Shown here: in pieces, positions 58,303 through 64,000 of the stretch
Position numbering within the stretch: the stretch's first letter is position 1
Layout: the number at the start of each line of letters is the position of its first letter
NCBI RefSeq assembly: GCF_025642135.1
Contig: NZ_CP106793.1
Coordinates: forward strand, 6,292,001 to 6,356,000
Length of the DNA stretch: 64,000 bases
Origin: Streptomyces cynarae
GTDB lineage: Bacteria > Actinomycetota > Actinomycetes > Streptomycetales > Streptomycetaceae
Direction: 5' to 3'
The notes under the pieces: generated by a model
The model's database searches: none
Told to the model about the DNA's origin: nothing
What the model saw: only the letters and a program-made list of their open reading frames with translations
Program-made: the position numbers and the translations under genes

Positions 58303-59152
58303 GTGATGATCTCGGTGTGCCTGGTGATCACGGCGTCGGAGCCGTCTTGGATAGCCCCGTTCTCCGGGTTCAGCCCGCGGTGTTTCACCAAGTTGGTGAC
58401 CGCGCTGCGCCGCGAAGGTGCCGATGAGGTGCGACCGGGCCGGCCGTGGAGCCTGCCGCTGGAGGACCGGGTGCTGCTGGTTGCCGCGTATTGGCGGACG
58501 GACCTGACGCGGCGCCAGCTGGCCCCCGCTGTTCGGGACCTCGAAGTCCGCAGCCGACCGCATAGTCGACCATCTCGGTCCGTCGCTCGCTCTCCAGCCG
58601 CGCCAGCGGTTCCGCAAGGACACCGTCCTGATCGTGGACGGCACGCTCGTGCCGACTCGTGACCACCGGGTGCCGAGCAGTCGAAGAACTATCGGTACTC
58701 CACCAACCACCAAGTCGTCATCGACGCGGACACCCAGCTGGTCGTCGTGGTCGGCCAACCCCTGCCAGGCAACCGCAACGACTGCAAGGCGTGGGAACTG
58801 TCCGGGGTCAAGGCAGCCGTCGGGAGGACCGCGGTGATTGCCGACGGCGGCTATCGGGGCACCAGTCTGATCATCCCGCACCGGCGCGCGAAGGGGCAGG
58901 CGGAACTGCCAGCTTGGAAAGAGGAGCACAACACCTCGCACCGCAAGGTCCGCGCCCGCGTCGAGCACGTCTTCGCCCGCATGAAGGGCTGGAAGATTCT
59001 CCGCGAATGCCGGCTGAAGGGCGACGGTGTCCACCACGCCATGCTCGGCATCGTCCGCCTGCACAACCTCGCCCTCGCCGGTTAGACGGGCGAGCCCCGC
59101 AGCGATCCCCACCGCGTTCTCATCGGCTGGGAGATCATTTACGGGACACCCT
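58303..59152 (+). mobile_element. IS5-family insertion sequence, degenerate or mis-sequenced
   Basis: DDE transposase of the type common in Streptomyces (ITASEPSWIAPFSGFSPRCF, RRGRPWSLPLEDRVLLVAAY-like RPGRPWSLPLEDRV; DGTLVPTRDH; VVVVGQPLPGNRNDCKAWE; VIADGGYRGTSLIIPHRR; ARVEHVFARMKGWKILRECR). The frame breaks twice: one extra C in the run at 58523-58527 and one missing G near 58671. The second indel restores the first frame. The right end carries GATCATTTACGGGACACCC at 59133-59151; I find no matching left inverted repeat. Transposase codons end at 59085. Confidence 0.85.
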
Positions 59153-59255
59153 TAGAAGACGTAACACGCTTTCGACGATAGAGCGCGCGGCACCTGTCGG
59201 CGCGCCCGACGCTGCTGGAAGTGTCGCTGCCGACATCGCCGCCGACTTCGGCTGA
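59153..59255 (+). pseudogene. C-terminal remnant of a T7SS effector after the IS
   Basis: Immediately right of the IS an open frame reads DAAGSVAADIAADFG-stop, the same Asp-Phe-Gly ending as the effector at 55765. A two-TM gene starts 14 bp later. The IS probably replaced or interrupted the rest of this effector gene. Confidence 0.6.
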
Positions 59256-59269
59256 CCTGGGATGTACGA

Positions 59270-59884
59270 GTGACCCTCAACTTGAACAAGCAGGGCTGCG
59301 ACGGCCCGGTGGCGTGGGACACGCCGGGTACCCGATGCGCTCTCCATCGCTGGACGGCGCGGAACCTGGCCAAGTCGCTCGCTTGGGTGGCGCTGTGGTG
59401 GGGGACGTTGTACCTCACGGTCCTATTGCCCACGGCAGCTGTGGCTTTGATGGTGCTGGTCCTTGTAAGGATCGGAATCCTGGCAATTCTCGCCCTCGGC
59501 AGACTTTTCAGGGGGTGGCGGATGCGGCGCATCCTCGCTGTCTACCCCTGGCGCCAGCAGTCCGGTGCTGTTCGGATCACCAAAGCCAAAGATGCGCTCT
59601 TCGTTCTGCCCGATCCGGACAGCCCAGAGACGACGGTGTCGCTGAAGGTGGCTGCCGGGCTGTTCCGCTCTTGGAGCCGCGAGACCCTGAAGGGTTACGA
59701 CGAGGAACTCTGGTACGCGGGTGACCCGCGATTCGCCTGTGTGGTGGCCAAGCCCGGCCTACGCGGCCTTGGCTACCTTGTTCAACCCACCGCCTACAAC
59801 CCCCGCACCTCCCCCCGTCGCAAAGGCCTGAGCGCGGAAGCCCGCCGTCGCGCTCGGGCCATCGGCGCACGGGTCGCCGACTGA
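59270..59884 (+). CDS. Two-TM candidate immunity protein, paralogue B
   Basis: A 204-residue protein with two helices (ALWWGTLYLTVLLPTAAVAL; VLVLVRIGILAILALGRLFR), then MRRILAVYPWRQQSGAVRIT and YAGDPRFACVVAKPGLRGLG, ending in a basic helix. Layout parallels the protein at 56689. GTG start 14 bp after an effector-like DFG stop. The 286 bp to the next gene show no supported feature. Confidence 0.65.
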   Translation: MTLNLNKQGCDGPVAWDTPGTRCALHRWTARNLAKSLAWVALWWGTLYLTVLLPTAAVALMVLVLVRIGILAILALGRLFRGWRMRRILAVYPWRQQSGAVRITKAKDALFVLPDPDSPETTVSLKVAAGLFRSWSRETLKGYDEELWYAGDPRFACVVAKPGLRGLGYLVQPTAYNPRTSPRRKGLSAEARRRARAIGARVAD

Positions 59885-60170
59885 GGCACGAGTCTGCGGC
59901 GGGCCGGCCTGTCCGTAGCGTGGTCAGGAGTCGTTAGGCTCCCCGTGAGCGTCCTTAGCCTGATCGCCATGGCCGCGGAGCCGCATACCCTGAGCATCAT
60001 CTCCACGCGGGCAGTCACACCCGGGCTGCGCACCGGGGCCAGCGTGCTGGTTTACTTGGGCCATGTGAGGGAGCGCGACACGGTCGGTGCAGTGTGAAGT
60101 CGGTGCCGAGAGACGGCATGAGGTTTGACCGTGAGTTGGTCGAAAAGTACTACATGGGAGAGGGCGCGTA

Positions 60171-60755
60171 GTGACGCAGCCGGAATTGACGCCGCTCGCA
60201 CCAGTCACGACGCTCCCCCAACCCGGCGTCATGGGCCGTGCTCTCGGGGGATTGTTCTTCGTGCTCGCTCTGGTGATCTTCGGGGTCGGGCTTTACAACG
60301 CGTCCCACTCGGCCGGCGTCGTCGGCACCCATGGCACTTTGACCGTGGAGCGCTGTTGGGTCGAACAAGGTAGCCGCAACTCCAGCGACCACACGGTATG
60401 CGGGGGGACCTTCAGGTCCGACGACGGCAAGGTCGTCGACGATCAGGCGAGCATCCGGGCCAAGGTGAAACCGGGTGGCAAGGTTTCCGTGCAGCGGGCT
60501 GGGGGCTGGTACGTGAAGGTCGGCTTCGGTGAAACGACCCGGTGGATCGCCATGTTCTTCCTCGGCTGGCTTGTGGCGGCGTTCGGCATGGCGTTCGCCG
60601 CCACGGGCATGTTCCCCCGCAGCGGGATGCAAGTCGCCCTGATCACCCGGGCGGTGTCAGGAACCAGGGTCGGCATGGTGCGAAAGTGGTTCGTTCGCGG
60701 AGGCCTCGCCGGTGCTGGTGTCTGCCTCCTCCTGACACTGCTGGCCTGGCTCTAG
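60171..60755 (+). CDS. Membrane protein with disulfide-type external loop
   Basis: A 194-residue protein: helix 1 (ALGGLFFVLALVIFGVGLYN), a ~75-residue loop holding two Cys (ERCWVEQGSRN, HTVCGGTFRSDDG), helix 2 (WIAMFFLGWLVAAFGMAFAA) and helix 3 (GAGVCLLLTLLAWL). GGAGAGGG precedes the GTG. Another candidate partner or immunity protein of the region; no family recognised. Confidence 0.6.
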   Translation: MTQPELTPLAPVTTLPQPGVMGRALGGLFFVLALVIFGVGLYNASHSAGVVGTHGTLTVERCWVEQGSRNSSDHTVCGGTFRSDDGKVVDDQASIRAKVKPGGKVSVQRAGGWYVKVGFGETTRWIAMFFLGWLVAAFGMAFAATGMFPRSGMQVALITRAVSGTRVGMVRKWFVRGGLAGAGVCLLLTLLAWL

Positions 60756-60767
60756 AGCTGAGGGCGG

Positions 60768-61508
60768 CTACACCGCGGGATTGTCATAGCTCTTCCCTGG
60801 CTCGGGAAAGCTATTGAGGGCGACGCTGAGCCTGCCGACCACCAACCCGCTGGCGGTCGTGGCCACATCCACGGCTTGCTGGGCGGCACTGTACGCTTCG
60901 GTGATGCGCCCCCACGTCTTGATCATTTCGGCGATTTCCAGAGCAGCAGCCGCATAGCCCACGACGGCACCCACACCCGTCTCGGCCAGCAGCGTGCCCG
61001 CCGCGAGCTCGACCTCCGCGATGATTGCCTCATCCGCCAGTTGTTCAAGCAGGCCCTTGATGAGGTCCGCGCCCCTGGCCACTGCGAGGCCGACCTCCTT
61101 GTAGGCGCTCTGAAGCTCCTTCAGGTCTCCGTCCAGGGAGTCGATCTTCTTCGCCAGCTCATTGAAGTAGACGTAGGCGGCATCGGCCGCATTGCCGTTC
61201 CATGTCCCATCCAGCTCTCTGTTGCCGGACTTCAGGTTCGTTGCTACGTCCTTGGCGAGCCTTCCCGTGTTTGCCCACATCTCGCCGCACTTGACGTACG
61301 ACTCCCAGTCACCGGTGAACCAGGCGATGGCCTCTTCCAATGGATTGAAGCCGAAGACGAACTCGATCGTCGAGAGCGCCCATTCGCTGGGACTGAGGAA
61401 GTCGCTCACCGTGCTGACAGTGTCACCGACAATTCCCTTGGAGAACTCCTCGGGCTGGCTGGGTGCTTTGAGGTTGTCGGCAGGTTCGACAGCGTCTGTG
61501 AAACTCAT
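60768..61508 (-). CDS. WXG100-like putative T7SS substrate
   Basis: A 246-residue helical protein with a W-N-G turn (ELDGTWNGNAADAAYVYFNE) following a ~95-residue N-terminal extension that contains FLSPSEWALSTIEFVFGFNP. A hydrophobic alanine-rich segment (AETGVGAVVGYAAAALEIAE) follows. It is 22 bp downstream of the EspC-like gene on the same strand; the pair is probably co-exported. No toxin domain is evident. Confidence 0.75.
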   Translation of the reverse strand: MSFTDAVEPADNLKAPSQPEEFSKGIVGDTVSTVSDFLSPSEWALSTIEFVFGFNPLEEAIAWFTGDWESYVKCGEMWANTGRLAKDVATNLKSGNRELDGTWNGNAADAAYVYFNELAKKIDSLDGDLKELQSAYKEVGLAVARGADLIKGLLEQLADEAIIAEVELAAGTLLAETGVGAVVGYAAAALEIAEMIKTWGRITEAYSAAQQAVDVATTASGLVVGRLSVALNSFPEPGKSYDNPAV

Positions 61509-61530
61509 GTGAGTGAGGTCTCCAAGTGCG

Positions 61531-61848
61531 TCAGCGCTTGCTCGGCGGGTAGGTGGCGTCGAGCTTTGACGCCTGGTCCTGATCGGTTGCCCGGTAGTAT
61601 TCTGCGGACTTCGCCAGCTCCTTTGTGCTGGCAGTCAGGAGGCCGTGAAGTCGGGTGACCACGTCGTTGACCCCATCCATTGCCTGCGCATGCATACCGG
61701 TCGCCCATAGGAACAGTCCCTGCCCGGTGACTGCACCCATATCGCCGTACTTCTTGATGTACTCCTGCGCCTGATGCACGTCTTCAGCTGCACGCTCCAC
61801 CTGGCGGCTGTACCCGTCAAGATCATCCGGCTTGACCTCGAACGTCAT
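61531..61848 (-). CDS. EspC-like small ESX-associated protein
   Basis: A 105-residue helical-hairpin protein (FEVKPDDLDGYSRQVERAAE, VVTRLHGLLTASTKELAKSA) ending YYRATDQDQASKLDATYP, a YxxxD-type ESX signal. It resembles the EspC/DUF2580 family that pairs with larger ESX substrates. First gene of a two-gene minus-strand operon, divergent from the gene at 61933. Confidence 0.78.
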   Translation of the reverse strand: MTFEVKPDDLDGYSRQVERAAEDVHQAQEYIKKYGDMGAVTGQGLFLWATGMHAQAMDGVNDVVTRLHGLLTASTKELAKSAEYYRATDQDQASKLDATYPPSKR

Positions 61849-61932
61849 TCCTCACCCCGTCACCATGCTTCCGATCCACAGCCGCCAGCTACTCTAGCGC
61901 TGTCCAGGAACCCCCCGTGAGGAGCAGTGCGC

Positions 61933-62331
61933 ATGGATGAACGCCAGGTCGGAGACGACGAATTCCTCGACATCGCCAAGGACCCGGCTCGGGCCCGGGC
62001 GTTGCGCAAGTCGCTGCAGAGGCTCGCGGGTAGCGGAGACGAAACCTTGCGGGAGATGGCCCGCGAAGTGCTGGCCGGCAGGGTCGGGTTGCGCCAAGCG
62101 ATGCGGACGGGAGTCTACCGGGAGGCGCTGCATGAGAGGGCCACGCTGGGAAAGCATGCGTACGAGCAGATGAGTGCTGAAGAGCGCCGTGCCGCAGAAG
62201 CCGAGGGCCAGCGGCAATTGGACGAGTATCAGAAGGAGATCGACCGGGAGCAGGCTGACCGGCAGGGGGAGCGGGGGACGGGCAAGAAGGGGACGGCGGC
62301 TCGACATCATAGCCGTGGCTGGCAGCTGTGA
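61933..62331 (+). CDS. Small charged helical protein of the ESX region
   Basis: A 132-residue hydrophilic protein (DDEFLDIAKDPARARALRKS, EMAREVLAGRVGLRQAMRTG) with a long acidic/basic helix (EERRAAEAEGQRQLDEYQKE) and basic tail. GAGGAG eight bases upstream decides the ATG at 61933. Divergent from the EspC-like gene, 84 bp apart, suggesting a shared control region. Function unknown. Confidence 0.7.
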   Translation: MDERQVGDDEFLDIAKDPARARALRKSLQRLAGSGDETLREMAREVLAGRVGLRQAMRTGVYREALHERATLGKHAYEQMSAEERRAAEAEGQRQLDEYQKEIDREQADRQGERGTGKKGTAARHHSRGWQL

Positions 62332-62829
62332 GCGTTCCGGTGGCAGGTGCCGGAGCTCGCAATCATCACGGAGTGCTTTACGTGGCGAGTCGGGGGTAGC
62401 AGGGGTAGCCTCCGCGCGCTCCATCCCGTCCATATGGACGGGTTCTCGGCCAACATGTCCATTGCTGGGTGAATGCTGCGACTCCACTCGCAGAGTGACC
62501 GGTGTATTCAGGATTCGTTCGGACCCTTACCGTACTTGACTCTCCAGTGTGCCAACCGCAGTTCACCTCCGACCCCATCCGCCGATCAGCCCACCCAGGC
62601 CCTTCCGAGTGGCGATCCACTCGTTGTCGCGGAGCAGCCGCACCCACGGGATGGACTTCACCGAGCGGTGTTCCCCAACCGAACTGGTGCCGAAATCAAT
62701 TGCGGAGCCGTCGCGTTGGCCGAAGCCAGAGGGCGTGTACATCCGGTACTCACTCCGGCTGCTGTAAAAGGTGTCCTTGTGTACGCGGGCCACGGGCGCG
62801 CTGACCGTAGACGTGGACGAGACGTCAGC
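62332..62829. other. Degenerate region without an intact gene
   Basis: Low coding bias on the plus strand. On the minus strand a coding-like stretch (about 62563-62815; SEYRMYTPSGFGQRDGSAID, NEWIATRKGLGGLIGGWG) ends at a stop at 62563 but lacks a convincing start. Looks like shuffled gene fragments. Confidence 0.5.
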
Positions 62830-62979
62830 GACCTGGGTGCCGACGGCCCGACGAGCGCCGTCACGGACGGACTGAACAAGGACCCCGCCATCGACGCCGT
62901 GACCGGTCAGCTCGACGGCCGCAAGGGCGAGGCCCCGTATCGTGTGCCGAAGACACGGATCGAGGAGGACTTCGGATGA
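62830..62979 (+). pseudogene. Effector C-terminal remnant ending in DFG
   Basis: The frame SAVTDGLNKDPAIDAVTGQL, then VPKTRIEEDFG-stop, overlaps the next start (GGATGA) and its last codons contain the GAGGAGG ribosome-binding site of the downstream gene. There is no intact start or T7SS signal upstream. Confidence 0.55.
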
Positions 62980-63668
62980 GTGCCGGCCAGTACGGTCCGC
63001 CACAGCCCGTCTTCGAGCCGCGCCTGTTCGGCGGCGGTTCCCATGTGCCGTTGATCGCACCGTCGCTGCAGCCGCACGAGCGGCTGCTCGGCATCGTCGA
63101 GGTGAAGCTGAGCGATCTGATCCGCCGCCCCCTGCCCCGCGAGTTGCGGACTGGCAAGCAGTGGACGGGCACGCGGGGCGCGGTGGAGGGCGCCTTCGAA
63201 GGTGCCCTCTCGGCCGCGGATGCCGTCGAGAACTTCGACTTCGGCGTCATGCGCAGGCTCCGACGCATCGTGCGCGGGGCCGGTCTCACGGGTGGATGGC
63301 AGAGCATGGCCGGCCAGTTCGCGATCGCTGTGCGCACCGGACCCGACACCTCGCGCACCGATTACGACAATGAGCGGGCGCTGATGGTCTTCACCGACCG
63401 CAGGATCCTGCTGATGTGCACGGTCTCCACCAAGAAGGTGCCCCTGTTCGGCAAGGTCCCGCCCGGAACGCCGCTCAGGGAGGCCCGGCGTCTGGGCGAG
63501 ATCCTGCCGGGACAGCTCCGGAACGTCGTCATCCGGCACACATCGCTCTCGGAACGCGTGGATCTGCACTTCGCCGACGGCTCCGTGGCTGCGGTCGAGG
63601 CGGCCAAGGAGCAGGCCCGGGCTCTGGAGGCGCTGAGTCAGGGCATCGTCCCACCCCCGCGACGCTGA
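62976..63668 (+). CDS. Soluble candidate immunity protein with PH-like C-terminal domain
   Basis: A 230-residue protein without membrane segments. The N-terminal part has IAPSLQPHERLLGIVEVKLS. The C-terminal half (ALMVFTDRRILLMCTVSTKK, IRHTSLSERVDLHFADGSVA, AKEQARALEAL) resembles bacterial PH-like domains. It is translationally coupled (ATGA) to an effector remnant, the arrangement expected of effector-immunity pairs. Function inferred only from position. Confidence 0.6.
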   Translation: MSAGQYGPPQPVFEPRLFGGGSHVPLIAPSLQPHERLLGIVEVKLSDLIRRPLPRELRTGKQWTGTRGAVEGAFEGALSAADAVENFDFGVMRRLRRIVRGAGLTGGWQSMAGQFAIAVRTGPDTSRTDYDNERALMVFTDRRILLMCTVSTKKVPLFGKVPPGTPLREARRLGEILPGQLRNVVIRHTSLSERVDLHFADGSVAAVEAAKEQARALEALSQGIVPPPRR

Positions 63669-63870
63669 CCCGGAGTGCCGGCGCCCCGGTGGAAACGGGT
63701 TGTGTCCTGGTGCAGACCCTGCCCAGGGGCCAGTGCCTCGCAAGGGCGAGAGTGGCACGCACCGACGGCCGGTGCCATACGGCTGTCCCTGCGGATGAGA
63801 TGCGATCAGGCCTGATGGCGAAGAACCGATGTCATGGAACGGCAGACCTGGCCCGCCCGCCCGGCTGGGT
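63669..63870. other. Intergenic, nothing assigned
   Basis: About 200 bp between convergent genes. I see no gene or clear terminator. Confidence 0.5.
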
Positions 63871-63999
63871 TCACCGATCACAGGTCCCGGACTGGCTCGC
63901 GCACTGCCAGCCCGAGAAGCCGTCCTGGGGGTGGTCGATGTCGTGGTCGAGTCTGATGAAGCCGTAGACCACGACGACGGTGAACGCGACGGCGGCCAG
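63871..63999 (-). CDS. Membrane protein, 3' end only
   Basis: The last 42 codons of a gene running in from the right edge: a hydrophobic stretch (LAAVAFTVVVVYGFIRLDHD) and a polar end with two Cys (GWQCASQSGTCDR). Too little remains for assignment. Confidence 0.6.
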   Translation of the reverse strand: MAAVAFTVVVVYGFIRLDHDIDHPQDGFSGWQCASQSGTCDR

Positions 64000-64000
64000 C

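Noticed and set aside
61927..61932. GTG start for the 132-residue protein
   Set aside because: GAGGAG spacing fits the ATG at 61933 better.

Overview
The window is a high-GC actinobacterial chromosome segment, almost certainly Streptomyces. The evidence is strong G/C third-position bias, frequent GTG starts and ATGA/TGATG gene overlaps, a WhiJ-type HTH/DUF397/ATPase trio, the dxr-rseP-ispG-proS-rimP-nusA-ylxR-infB-ylxP-rbfA-truB-ribF order known from Streptomyces, and an adjoining ESX (type VII secretion) locus. No tRNA, rRNA or CRISPR array was seen.

Region 1 (1-9.8 kb) is a xyloglucan-utilisation locus. Plus-strand GH74 (cut by the window edge), GH42, GH95 and secreted GH12 genes form a translationally coupled run. 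They converge on a GH31 alpha-xylosidase and a LacI-family repressor on the minus strand. Two GAAGCGCTTC palindromes lie upstream of the repressor. Backbone cleavage (GH74, GH12) and side-chain removal of xylose, galactose and fucose/L-galactose (GH31, GH42, GH95) fit one substrate.

Region 2 (10-38.7 kb) is mostly conserved core: a long acyl-CoA dehydrogenase; MEP isoprenoid genes dxr and ispG around an M50 site-2 protease; a WhiJ-like regulatory trio; two acetyltransferases; proS; a DrrAB-like ABC pair; and the rimP-nusA-ylxR-infB and ylxP-rbfA-truB-ribF translation genes. A pair of RamA/RamB-like ABC half-exporters, preceded by a six-cysteine 48-residue ORF, sits between rseP and ispG, where I would expect none.

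Region 3 (39-53.4 kb) is part of an ESX locus: an EspI-like Pro/Gln-rich MinD ATPase, an unknown protein and EccE on the minus strand; then EccB, two WXG100 proteins, a mycosin, a small helical protein, a WXG/PPE-like glycine-rich protein, a second mycosin, an orphan mycosin-tail-like membrane protein and another small helical protein on the plus strand. EccC and EccD are not in the window.

Region 4 (53.4-64 kb) looks like a substrate/partner array for that secretion system. It holds one full-length putative T7SS effector, several degraded effector remnants that end in a recurring Asp-Phe-Gly-stop, each next to a small (often two-TM) candidate immunity gene, a degenerate IS5-family element, and a divergent EspC-like/WXG pair. 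G+C and codon bias drop visibly from about 51.2 kb.

Several genes, including essential infB, are broken by single-base indels in homopolymers or GC-rich repeats. Sequencing or assembly error is the likeliest explanation for most of them.
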